From NCBI GenBank assembly GCA_011799875.1, contig CM022297.1:367455105-367519104 (forward strand): 64,000 nt of DNA, read 5' to 3'. The translations under genes and the position numbers were made by a program. Source of the DNA: Thinopyrum elongatum. Lineage: Eukaryota; Streptophyta; Magnoliopsida; Poales; Poaceae. Below the pieces are notes generated by a model. The model had not been told where the DNA came from and searched no databases. It worked only from the letters and a program-made list of their open reading frames with translations. Positions 45,276 through 55,755 of the stretch are shown piece by piece. Position 1 is the first letter of the stretch. Every line of letters begins with the position of its first letter.

Positions 45276-48104
45276 ATGTCTGAATCGGTAAATTTGACTG
45301 TTTACTACGGCCCTGGTAATGTTCGATATAATGAGTTGGGGGTTGATCTTAGCGAGTTTAAAAATGGCGTCATGACACTTTCAGACCCGGACAGACTGGA
45401 CATTAGACAGTTGAAGCACAGGTTGACTACTAGTTTTGGGCTGGATCCTGAAGTATGTTCTGTCAGTATTCATGCATTGTGGACCAAATCCTGTAAAAAT
45501 GTCAATTGGGAGTTGATGCTGATAGATAGGAGCCATCATTGGTTGACCCTGTTAAGTCGTTGCCGAGACCGAAGAATCCACCCATATGCCCTAGTGCAAC
45601 CAGTGGCGAAGGAGGAGAATATCGTACAACTCCACGTGGGGTATGAACCCGGCCAGGGTAGTCAAGTGGCTAACGATATTTATTTATCCGGGTCACAGCC
45701 ACAGGATGTGGATGCTAGCCAAGAGTCAGACTACGTGCCACACAATATTTGTGGTCATGATACTGGGCAGAGTCAGTCGATAATATTAGCTGGTTCTGGT
45801 GTTGCTAATGGGGATGAGGAAGGCGATGAAATGCAGAGGGTGATAGTGGAAGAGGACGAGGATGGATTTGCGGAGGATCTGGATTCTGAAAATTCCGAGG
45901 ATGAAGTGGCGGTACCAATTCCTTCTGCATGGGATCAGGACATATCCACCGGTCTTACTGTCAACGATGGCCATGAGACTCCATGGCAATATAATTTGAA
46001 CCAAGTCCAGATAGGGTCTATGTTTGATACAAAGAAAAAATTGAAGTATGCGGTAATAAAGTGGGCTATGTCTACGCAGAGGGTTTTCCGGACACACATA
46101 TCAAGTCCAACAAACTATACCGTGAAGTGTGTTGAAACAGATTGTCCTGCAAAGGTGCATGGGCACGTGCCGAAGTATAACATCCACTGGGTTGTCACCA
46201 ATGTGGTCCCACATAATTGTGTGAGGAAAAACCTGTTGGTTCGTCATCCAAACCTGACTTCAACTCTCATTGCGCAACTCATGTATACTGAGATAGTGGA
46301 GAAGAAAGATATGGAAGCAAAACACATCCAGACAGCAGTGAAGGTCAGATGGAATTATGACATTCCTTATGGGAAGGCTTGGAGGGCTAAGCAGAAGGCT
46401 ATGGAGGAAAGGTTTGGGACGTTCTTCGACTCATATGATAATGTTGTTCGTCTCCTTGACATACTAAAGGAGAGGAATCCCGGCACTTATGTTAACATAC
46501 AACACACGAGGTTGGAGAGTATACCAGATTTCAAGGTGTTGAAACGAGTATTCTTCTCTTTCGTTATGTGCATCGAAGCTTTCCGGCATTGTCCTCCTGT
46601 GATGTTTGTGGATGGTACATTCCTGACTGGTCAGTACAAAGGGCAAATCCTGACTGCTATTGGTGTGGACGGGAACAATCAAATCATCCCACTTGCCATG
46701 GCATTTGTGGAGGGTGAGAACTTTCTGAGCTGGGTATGGTTCTTCCGTCAAGTTAAAATTGTGATCATGAAAGACTGACCAAATGTGTGTGTCATTCATG
46801 ACAGACATGCTGGTATATTGAAGGCCGTGAAGACACTAAGGAATCCAACAGCTGACGAACCAACACCTTGGAAGGACTTGCAGAGCCGGTGGTGCATGCG
46901 CCATCTTGGGGCTAATTTTTTCTCACAGTTTAAGAACAAATGGTTGATGAACTTGTTCAAAAAATTATGCAACCAGAACCAGCAGCGCAAATACGAATTT
47001 ATTTGGTCAAAACTAGATGAGTTTACTAAGAAGTAGGTCCGTGCGAGGAAGAAAATGGAAAAAGATCAGGTTAAATTAGCAGCACTCATCGCGGAGCTAG
47101 AGGAGCCAGTAGGTCTTTGTGACTTGCTAGCAATTGACCCTCCTAATACTCAGAGAAAGAAGGGTAGGGCAATAAAGAATTTTTCTGAGTGGATAGAGAA
47201 AGAGCCTCCGGTGAATTGGTCTTTGCTGCATGACACCCATGGGGCTAGGTATGGCCACATGACAACCAATCTTGCAGAGGTGTATAACTTTGTACTCAGA
47301 GGGAATAGAGCATTGCCACTCACAGCTATTGTAGAGGCTGTATTCCATGGCACTTTGAGATATTTCAGAGAAAGGCACGAGTTAGCAAAGAAGCATATTG
47401 CAGATAACCAGAACACACCTTATTGTAGCCGTGTCATGGAGTACATGGCAAAGAAGATAGAGAAAGCAAAGAAGCACACTGTCAGACTCATAGGTAATCA
47501 GGAAAGGAGGTATGAGGTTCAGCTTCCTACAGATGGTTTTCGTTCTGCAAATGAGGTGAAGACGCACGAGGTAAAAATTGAAACGGAATTTTATCCAACT
47601 TGTGAGTGTACATGCAACAAACCGAAGTTGTTGCACCTGCCTTGCTCACATGTGTTGGCTGCCTGTGGCCAGATTGAGTTGGATGCTATCTCCTTCGTGT
47701 CCCCATACTATTTAAAAGATGCAGTACTCAATGTCTGGACAGGTGAGATGACAGGGTTTAGAATCGTCGGCAATTTCAACAAGGTAAACGATGGGGAGAG
47801 AGTATACATCCCGGATTCAGAACTTCGGCGAACAAGCAGGGGCAGACGTAAGGTAAAGCGCATCCGAAACGATATGGACCAATCTGAAGCTGGTGGAGCA
47901 ACCAGACAATGTTTGCTATGCGTGGCTTATGGGCATAGGATGAAATATTGTCCCGACCTGAACAAAGACGGTGCTTCCACATCGACGAGTGCTTCTACAT
48001 CGACGACTGCGACAACAGTAGGAAGAGGCGGACGTGGTCGTGGCAGTCGTGGCAGTCGAGGCCGAAGGGGCGGACGAGGAAGAAATAACTCAGAAGCTAT
48101 ATAA
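45276..48104 (+). pseudogene. MURA transposase of MULE 2 (two stops)
   Basis: One continuous frame of about 942 codons beginning MSESVNLTVYYGPGN. A GTG codon precedes the ATG used here. Only a TGA at 46776-46778 and a TAG at 47034-47036 interrupt it. Order: PB1-like N terminus, acidic linker (about residues 165-220), MuDR N-terminal domain with a Cys/His cluster (VKCVETDCPAKVHGH ... VVPHNC), and the MULE DDE domain. In that domain FVDGTF is the first Asp, VIHDRHAGIL the second and TTNLAEVYN the Glu. Then come a SWIM finger (CECTCNKPKLLHLPCSHV), a CCHC knuckle (CLLCVAYGHRMKYC) and an Arg/Gly-rich tail that could bind nucleic acid. Both stops are of the C-to-T type expected for methylated DNA. 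No frameshift is seen, so decay is recent. Confidence 0.93.
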
Positions 48105-48328
48105 TGTGTTGGACTATGTTTTAATTTGTAATATGTGTTGGACTATATTTTAATTTGTAATACGTGTTGGACTATGTTTTACTTTGTAATATGTGTTGGA
48201 CTATGTTTTAATTTGTAATATGTCTGGACTATGTTTTAATTTGTAATATGTCTGGACTATGTTTTAATTTGTAATATTATTTGACTATGTTTTAATTTGT
48301 AATATGTCTGGACTATGTTTTAATTTGC
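48103..48328 (+). repeat. ~28-bp minisatellite between MURA and PMD genes
   Basis: Eight irregular units of ATGTGTTGGACTATGTTTTA / ATTTGTAAT begin at the transposase stop codon and end about 30 bp before the PMD start codon. The array is AT-rich and would form the 3' UTR of one gene and the upstream region of the next. Confidence 0.9.
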
Positions 48329-48357
48329 ATCTGAGATTTGTTGTTCGAATTGCAGAT

Positions 48358-51178
48358 ATGGCTTCGTATCCGTTGCTTAATGGTAATATCGATAGAGGGC
48401 ACTGGGCCGCACTTATGGAAGCGGGCAAGAACTTAGACGTGTTGGTCACTCGCACCCCAAAGCCTAACTGGATGATACACGACTCATGGGTTAATAGGTA
48501 TGTGTCCGTAAAATGACTTACTATGTTTGACATACCTTTGATAGCCGGTATAATGACTCTCTTTATTTTGTAGGTTAAGTTGGGTTGGACTTCTACCCTT
48601 GGCACGGCTGGTTGAGGGTACATTGGATGAGTGGGTTGAACATCCGCAATTGGATGAGATAGGTGAACCAATGCAATTACACAAGAGGCAAGTGAAATGT
48701 TTCTCTTACGACAAGTCACTCCTTACCTGCTTAGTAGATAGATGGAGACTAGAGACACATACATTTCACTTTCCCTGGGGAGAGATGGCGCCTACTTTAC
48801 AAGATGTGTCTTACTTGTTGGGATTACCTCTGGCCGGTGCTGCCATAGGTCCTTTAGAGGCAGAACCTGGTTGGCTAGCATCGATGCAGGCCCGTTTTTT
48901 GGCTGCGGTGAACTGCTACGGGCCTAGACAACGATCCTCACGGGCCTCGTTTTAAGTGGTTGAGCCAGTTTCAGGTAACCTTCACAGACAGTTTAAAAAA
49001 TGTTGTTTTCATTGTTGTCCTCATTGCATAGTTTATACAATCATTTGGTTTCTATGTAGATTGTCTCCTTAGGATATCCCGATGTTCAGTTGTTAGAGGC
49101 ACAGATTGATCGATCCCTAGAGGCATATATTATGTGGTTGTTCGGCAAGACGATGTTCACGGAGAACCACGTGACCACTGTCGATGCACGACTCATCGGT
49201 ATTGCACGGGAGATAGCTGACGCACGTTGCCCTGGGGACATTCTACAGAGGAGTTTTGGTTCTGCTGTGTTAGTTGCTACGTACAGAGGCCTGTGTAAAG
49301 CTTGCTTGTTGAAGTCTAGAAAATCAGGTCTTGTTGGATGTCCACTATTGTTGCAGCTCTGGTCATACGAGAGATTCCCTATTGGTCAACCCTATGTCTG
49401 CGTTGATAAACCTTTTGGTTTGGAGGACATGGCTGGGACTTACGTGCGTGCTATCGGCGACTTGCCTACTATGGGATCTGTTTGGACACGGAGAGAGGTA
49501 TTTTCATATTAAGTAACAATATGAATTATTAATGTTTATTTCTTGCCATTCAATAGTATTACTAATGCTTATTTGTTGTCATGCACAGAGACAGTTTGCG
49601 CATAGCCAGGTGAGGGGCTGCTACCCCTCCTTCACGACGCAGTTTGATAGTTTGCATGAGGATCAAGTTATCAGGGAGCCATACTCCCATCAGGCTATAT
49701 TCCCCAGATGCCCAGTTGGAATTTCTGGATTGTGCCCTAGAGATCGGCACTATTGGATGACCAAGGCTAGGTTGGTGTTCGACGTGACGGTTGAGGAGAT
49801 GGCTCTTCATAGGGTGATGAGACAGTTCGGTCTATGCCAAGAGCCTGACCCTCCAGTTATTCCACACTTACTAGATCACGTGCACAAGTAAGTAATACTA
49901 TTTTAGTTCTTAGGTCTGCATTCAGAATATAACTAATCATGTAACGCGCATGTCAATCTCAGGTACAGTCACGGAGGAGGAAACAAGTCCCTGCATTCTT
50001 GGCTTCAAGACATTAGCCCTTACGTGGATGAATGGACTACTGCACCGACAAATATCTGGGATGAGATTCCGCCCTTTGACTGGGACAAGTTCGGGTTGTA
50101 TCTGCAGCGTTACCAGCATAGCACGAGGATCTACTTGGTTGCATCAGCAGCTCCTGATCAGATCGAAGCCCCTCTCACCAGCGATCTGTTCCCAACTTCC
50201 TCTGTTGTGGGAACCAGACACCACGCAGTACGTGCTATGGTTCTCACATGTTCAGTTTTTTCTTAACTTGAATATATACAATTGGTTCACTATTCGTGTT
50301 GTCTGCCATACAACGATGATCTAATTGGTTAACTCTCCGTGTACAGGGTGACTTGACATGCAAGGCGCTAGAGGAGGTTTCCGCTTTAATGCAATGCTTT
50401 GAGAGGGGAGATAATATTCCACCGCGAGAGAACGTCTCATGGTTGAGGCGACTTGATGAGAAGCTACACGGGATTTACGCAGCTATTACATGTAGACGAT
50501 CTTCGGATGTTGCTATTCCTCGTCCAGCACATCGTCCGCCACGCCCCTCTCTGCAGCGTTCAGAACCTCGACCCTCTATGCATCGTTCGGAACCACGACC
50601 CTCTGTGCAGTGTTCAGAACCACAACCTTCACAACCAGGGAGCTCTTCCTGGAAGCAGACACCTCCTTCACAACCAGGGAGCTCTTCCTGGTAGTAGACA
50701 CCTCCTTCTTCCTGGTAGCAGACACCTCCTTCACAACCAGGGAGCTATTTCTGCCAGCAGCCACCTCCTTCACAACCAGGGGCTCTTCCTGGCATAATCA
50801 GATGGACCTAGGTAACACTACTTTGTACATTCTTTTAAACATTGTAGGTTCGCAAATCAATTTTACATGTTTTACTTTACCGCAGGCGGCAGCCAGTCAC
50901 AACCATTCATGCATTCAGTCCATTCACCGATACTTAGTGGTGCTGGTTCGTTCTTAGACGGCAACGGCGACGACGATGACCGAGCTGCAAACACCTATGA
51001 GTTCTCGCAGACAGTTCTTCACACTCCACCACCACCATGGACGCAGGAGACACAGACACTGACAGACCAGGTTGTCTATGGTCGTGGTCATCGTGGGACT
51101 CGTCCACCGGCTGAGCGCTTATCGCCTTCCGGTCCTCATCCGAGGAAGCCCAAGATCCGTCGTCGTCCCCAGCAGTGA
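48358..51178 (+). pseudogene. Plant mobile domain (PMD) protein gene carried by MULE 2
   Basis: Seven exons can be laid out with GT-AG junctions: 48358-48497, 48574-about 48976, 49060-49497, 49589-49887, 49963-50227, 50347-about 50815, 50886-51178. The product begins MASYPLLNGNIDRGHWAALM. It contains the family's core blocks (TFHFPWGEMAPTLQDVSYLLGLPLAG, ERFPIGQPYV, RHYWMTKARLVFDV, RYQHSTRIYL), which match the aminotransferase-like plant mobile domain found in MAIN/MAIL proteins and in many transposons (often mislabelled phosphatase 7 long form). A C-terminal region has RSEPRPS and QPGSSSW repeats, then a basic RKPKIRRRPQQ end. Damage: one single-base frameshift near 48931 and a TAG at 50692-50694 in the repeat region. 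Role in transposition unknown. Confidence 0.85.
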
Positions 51179-51420
51179 TATGGTTATCTATGTATGAGTC
51201 ATTATCTATGTATGAGACATGCTTGATGTATGTGTTACTATCGCACTTGCTTCTATCAGAGTTGGAGACATATATCGACCTATGTATGCGAGAAACATAT
51301 TACTATTAATTCGCATTGTCATTCCAGTTACATTTCCAAAGAGACTGCAATATTTCATTCAGATACAGGTACATCTGAATTAAACGGTAGGGCTGAACTT
51401 AAAAAAATGAAGCTTACAGA

Positions 51421-51903
51421 CTACATGAAGGCATCATCATCATCCTTCGTCGATGCGGTACTCTTGCCCTTCGACGATGCGGTACTCTTGCCCTTCGACG
51501 ATGCGGTACTCTTGCCCTTCGACGATGCGGTACTCTTGCCCTTCGACGATGCAGTACTCTTGCCCTTCGTGCTTGGCATGAAGATATCGTCTTTGTCTTT
51601 GCTGTCGGCAGTCCATACATATGTATGCTCTACTGCAATCCTTAAGAAAGTTTCACTCTTCGTCTGCACTACCTTCTTCCACCTTCCATGCAACCTAAGA
51701 AGTTCTTTATGTACCTCCTCATAGGTCCTTCTAGGCCACCCAGACCTACGTAATGCGTGAGCCAACTCATTTAGTATGGTGTCACTACCGATGAGTTCGT
51801 CCCATGTAACTATCCTATTGTCCATCCTGAAATTGGTGGCTAGTCTCAGAAGACATTTGCTCATCTCAGGGTGAAAACTACGATCAAAAGGATAGTCGGA
51901 CAT
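51421..51903 (-). CDS. Intact 160-aa accessory ORF of MULE 2 with GKSTASS repeats
   Basis: Starts at ATG 51903 (MSDYPFDRSFHPEMSKCL) and has no stop or frameshift until 51421; a GTG extends it 7 codons upstream. Residues 1-100 form a compact, mixed-charge, probably helical domain (PEMSKCLLRLATNF ... LAHALRRSGWPRRTYEEVHK) with the feel of a Myb/SANT-like or HTH fold, but no family is assigned. Residues ~115-153 are five units of (S)KGKSTAS, a Lys/Ser-rich tail, followed by an acidic DDDDAFM end. It is convergent with the PMD gene. It could be a mudrB-like helper, but this is only an idea. Confidence 0.6.
   Translation of the reverse strand: MSDYPFDRSFHPEMSKCLLRLATNFRMDNRIVTWDELIGSDTILNELAHALRRSGWPRRTYEEVHKELLRLHGRWKKVVQTKSETFLRIAVEHTYVWTADSKDKDDIFMPSTKGKSTASSKGKSTASSKGKSTASSKGKSTASSKGKSTASTKDDDDAFM
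51438..51570 (-). repeat. Coding 24-bp minisatellite
   Basis: Five tandem units of GCGGTACTCTTGCCCTTCGA (plus strand, 24-bp period) encode the KGKSTASS repeats of the antisense ORF. Units are almost identical, so copy number is likely to vary between relatives. Confidence 0.9.
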
Positions 51904-51975
51904 CTCGAGTACACTACATTGCACTGCTTACCCACCTTACTGTCAAGGGGGTCTTATAGGTACAGAGTAGAAAAT

Positions 51976-52082
51976 GGCGGGAAAGGATGGCGGGAAAGTA
52001 TGGCGAGAAAGGGATGGCGGGAAAATATTCCGGGAAAGGTATGGCGGGAAAGGGATGCCGGGAAAATATGGAGGGAAAGAGT
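51976..52082. promoter_or_regulatory. Array of GGCGGGAAA (E2F-consensus) motifs
   Basis: Exact GGCGGGAAA occurs at 51976, 51989, 52016 and 52043, with one-base variants (GGCGAGAAA, CCGGGAAA, GCCGGGAAA, GAGGGAAA) between and after them. The reverse complement TTTCCCGCC is the plant E2F consensus. The array lies 70-180 bp upstream of the minus-strand ORF start and just inside the right subterminal repeats. Regulation by the cell cycle is an inference. Confidence 0.55.
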
Positions 52083-52164
52083 TGCACGGAAGCATAAATA
52101 ATATTTTTACAATGTTTATAAGACGGGCAATCGTTGTACATCATTATTAAATTAAAATTCAAAA

Positions 52165-52395
52165 AAAACATTTTGGCCTAGCAGAGGCCGACAGGCCACC
52201 CCTCGGCCAGCCAGAGGCCGACGGGCCTCTCTTCGGCCAGCCAGAGGCCGACAGGTCCCCTTCGTCCAGCCAGAGGCCGACAGGTACCTCTTCGGCCCAC
52301 CGCAGGCCGACGGGGTGCTATTTCTGCATTTTTGGCATTGGGCCCTATAGTTTTCAAATTTGCTATAATATTCATCATAGTTTTGAAAAAAAATC
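52165..52395 (-). repeat. Right terminal and subterminal repeat of MULE 2
   Basis: The inverted copy of the left end: units of GGCCAGCCAGAGGCCGACAG (52175-52316), then the ~105-bp TIR ending ...TTTTGAAAAAAAATC. Confidence 0.9.
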
Positions 52396-52404
52396 TTCTA
52401 TCTA

Positions 52405-53538
52405 CGCAAGTACCAGATCAAGCTCAACCCGGAGAAGTGCGTCTTCAGCGTGTCGGCCGGGAAGCTGCTCGGCTTCCTCGTCTCGGAGCGCGGCATTGAG
52501 GCGAACCCGGAGAAGATCAAGGCTATCGAGCGCATGCGCAAGCCAACCCGACTACGAGATGTCCAGAAGTTCATCGGCTGCTTGGCCTCGGTTAGCCGGT
52601 TTCTCAGCCGGCTGGGCAAGAGGGCCTTGCCCCTATATCAGCTGATGAAGAAGACGTCGCCGTTCGAGTGGAACGACCAGGCGGACGAGGCATTCCGGGA
52701 TCTCAAGCGCATGCTCTCCACCGCACCCGTCCTGGTCGCACCGGCTGACAAGGAGCCGCTGTTGCTATACATTGCCGCCACCTCGTGGTCGGTCAGCATG
52801 GTGCTAGTGGTCGAGCGACCAGAGAAGGGCAAGATCCAGTCTGTCCAGTGCCCGGTCTACTACCTGAGCGAGGTTCTCTCCGCCTCCAAGCAGAACTATC
52901 CGCACTACCAGAAGATGTGCTATGGCGTGTACTTCACCGCCAAGAAGCTGAAGCAGTATTTCCAAGAACATGTCATCACCGTGGTCAGCACGGCCCCCAT
53001 CGGCAAGATCATGGGCTGCCGGGATGCCGCTCGCCGGGTTGCCAAATGGGCTATCGAGCTGGCCAGCCACACCATCCTCTACGAGCCCCACACCACAATC
53101 AAGTCCCAGGCCCTGGCCGACTTCCTCGTCGACTGGACAGAGGCCCAGTACCTACCACCGCCACCGGATTCAATGCATTGGCGCATGCACTTTAACGGCT
53201 CCAAGATGCGCTCTGGCTTGGGAGCTGACATCGTGTTATCTTCCCCAAAGGGCGACCGGTTGTGGTACGCGCTCCAGATCCACTTCGCCGCCTCCAACAA
53301 CATTGCCGAGTACGAAGCCCTTGTGCACGGCCTTCGGCTTGCCAAGGAACTCGGCGTCCGGCGCATCTTATGCTACGGCGACTCGGATCTGGTGGTGCAG
53401 CAATGTTCCGGCGAGTGGGACGCCCGGGATGCCAACATGGCCAGCTACCGTTTCCTGGTCCAGCAGCTCTCCGGCAACTTCGACGGCTGCGAGTTCCTCC
53501 ACGTCCACGCGCGGAAAACGAAGCCGCCGACACGTTAG
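52405..53538 (+). pseudogene. RT C-terminus, RNase H and archaeal-type RNase H
   Basis: Continues pol from the MULE 2 insertion. LNPEKCVFSVSAGKLLGFLV is the RT thumb and connection; FEWNDQADEAFRDLK and the following VYYLSEVLS / YPHYQKM blocks are the gypsy RNase H. After ALADFLVDWTEAQ comes a second RNase H with NNIAEYEALVHGLRLAKELG and GDSDLVVQQ, the archaeal-type RNase H of Tat elements. Its first motif reads FNGSK where the family has Asp, so a catalytic residue is lost. A one-base frameshift near 53515-53520 ends the frame. Confidence 0.9.
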
Positions 53539-55172
53539 CCAAGATTGGCTCATCCCGGCAGGCCATACCATCCGGCGTCTCCCTCGAGCACCTGCGCAAG
53601 CCGTCTGTCAAGCCGTCTCCGGATTCTGAGTCCATCTCCATCCCGGATGACCCCGCAGCACCCCTCCCCAACCCGGACCCGGGGGCAGCCACTCCAAGCT
53701 CGGGGGCTGCCACCCACAAACCAGTCCCGGGAGCTGCAGACCCCGACCCGGGGGCTGCTGATCCCGGCCCGGGGGCTGCCTTCTCAAACCCGGCGACCAA
53801 CGAATCCAACCCGGGGGCTGCCGCCGCCAATCCGGCCGCCACTGTCTCCAACCCGGGGGCTGCTCAACCCGGCTCGGGGGCTGCCGCCCCAGAACCTGTC
53901 TTGGTGGCCGTCCTCACCATGGTAACGACTCCGTCTTGGGCCCAGCCGATCTTAGCGTTCCTGGAGAATGGAGTACTCCCCATGGACGAGACCGAGGCTC
54001 GGCAAGTGCAATGCCGGGCGTTCGCCTACAGCATCATCAATAACGAGCTCGTCAAGCGCAGTGCGACAGGCCTGTTCCAGCGCTACGTCGAGCAAGACAA
54101 GGGCATAGAGATCCTCCTCGACATACATCAGGGCGAGTGCGGGCACCACGCCACCTCCAGGTCCCTGGTGGCCAAGGCTTTTCGCCATGGTTTCTACTAG
54201 CCCACGGCCCTCAAAGACGCCGAGTCGCTCGTCCTCAAGTGCAAGGGTTGCCAACGCTTCAGCAAGCGCAGCCACCAGCCGACTTCGGCCCTGCAAACCA
54301 TCCCAATCACCTAGCCCTTCGCGGTGTGGGGGCTCAACATGGTAGGGGCCTTCAAGACCGCTCGGGGCAGCATGGCGCATCTGCTGGTGGCGGTCGACAA
54401 GTTCACCAAGTGGATCGAGGTGCGGCTGATCAAGAAGTTGGACGGGCCAACGGCCATCCGGTTCATCAAAGATATCACAGTGCGCTACGGTGTCCCACAC
54501 AGCATCATCACGGACAACGGCACCAACTTTGCCAAGGGCGCCCTGGCGCAATACAGCTCCGTCTCCGGCATCCGTCTTGACCTGGCCTCCGTGGCTCATC
54601 CTCAATCCAACGGCCAGGTCAAGCGGGCCAACGGCCTCATCCTATCCGGCATCAAGCCGCGGCTCATCGAGCCCCTTGTCCGTTCACTCGGCAGCTGGCT
54701 TGACGAGTTGCCTGCCGTCCTCAGGAGTCTCCGGACAACGCCAAACCGATCAACCGGGTTCACCCCATTCTTCCTTGTCTACGGAGCAGAAGCCGTCATC
54801 CCGACCGACATCGAGTTCGACTCGCCGCAAGTCATGATGTACACAGAAGCCCAAGCCAAGGAAGCCCGCGAAGACGGTGTCGACTTACTCGAAGAAGCAC
54901 GCTTCCTGGCCCTTAGCCGATCCGCCATCTACCAGCAAGGCCTAAGGCATTACCACAGCAAAAAGATCAAGCCCCTCGCGTTCTGCGAGGGAGACCTCGT
55001 CCTCCGGCTTGTCCAGCGGTAAGCCGGCCAGCACAAGTTGGCCTCCCCATGGGAGGGCCCCTTCATCATCAGCAAAGCCCTGTGTGACTGCAACACCTAC
55101 TACCTCATCGACGCCCGCAAGCCGAACAAGCGGAAGAGAGATACAGCCGGCGAAGAAACAAGCCGGCCCTAG
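53519..55172 (+). pseudogene. Linker and integrase of the Tat-like element
   Basis: After the frameshift a Pro/Gly/Ala linker with many NPGAA / PGPGAA units (53650-53900, from a CCCGGGGGCTGC repeat) leads to the integrase zinc finger (ECGHHATSRSLVAKAFRHGFY ... LKCKGCQRFSKRS). The catalytic core has FTKWIE after VDK (first Asp), IITDNGTNF (second Asp), and NGQVKRANG, where the third acidic residue is Lys. The GKGY-like C-terminal region ends about 55172. Stops: TAG 54198-54200, TAG 54312-54314, TAA 55020-55022. No chromodomain is seen. Confidence 0.9.
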
Positions 55173-55712
55173 AATGCAGAGCTTCTCCGCTCGTTTTACA
55201 GTTAGTTGTATGCACGTATGTATCACTACCTTTCGTAATCTTATGAAAGACAATGGGACCCCCGAACGACACTCGGGGGCTACCTTTTCCTGCAAGTTGT
55301 TGTGTTTTACACACCCTTGTAAATTTTCTTAAACCTTCACCGCCGGGTTGGTACGACCAATCCGGGGGCTCGGGGGCTGGCCGGCTTGGCCACAACCCGC
55401 CATCCTCCTTAGCACATCCCGGCGTGTTCGGGTAGCCAAGGCCCTCCACTTCGCCCTACGCCACAGTCCGGCTTCGGCTATTGGCCGGCAAGAACTATGG
55501 GCCAAAGCACCTACACATCGTGAAACCCTAAGTTGGGTCTGTCGGATTGGCCAACCCGGCCTCACCGCACTAAGTTGCCGCACGACCGGCTGCTCGCCAG
55601 CCGGCCCAGTAGGTGTTTCGCGTGCGCTCAATGTTCGAAGGGCCTAAGTACTGCGCGCTCTTTCCAAGGACCGAACTCCTTGTCACAGACCGGAACCCAG
55701 CTGTTCGACTCG

Positions 55713-55755
<43 letters not shown>

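Larger units (their letters stand above)
44490..52395 (+). mobile_element. MULE 2: Mutator-like element with MURA, PMD gene and antisense ORF
   Basis: 7906 bp inside the RT gene. The ends GATTTTTTTCAAAACTATGA are inverted repeats, near identical for ~105 bp (three or four differences). They continue into inverted arrays of a CGGCC-rich repeat, about 230 bp in all. The reading frame of RT resumes exactly after a 9-bp spacing on each side (GCCAATCTG at 44481, TTCTATCTA at 52396). This fits a 9-bp TSD whose two copies have diverged or been altered (5 of 9 match). Cargo: MURA (45276-48104), a plant-mobile-domain gene (48358-51178) and a minus-strand ORF (51421-51903). Confidence 0.9.

Noticed and set aside
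48103..48328. CRISPR-like array of ~28-bp repeats
   Set aside because: The units are contiguous with no distinct spacers and lie in a plant transposon; it is a minisatellite.
53192..53851. 219-codon minus-strand Gly/Ala/Pro frame
   Set aside because: Shadow of the NPGAA-type linker repeat on the plus strand.
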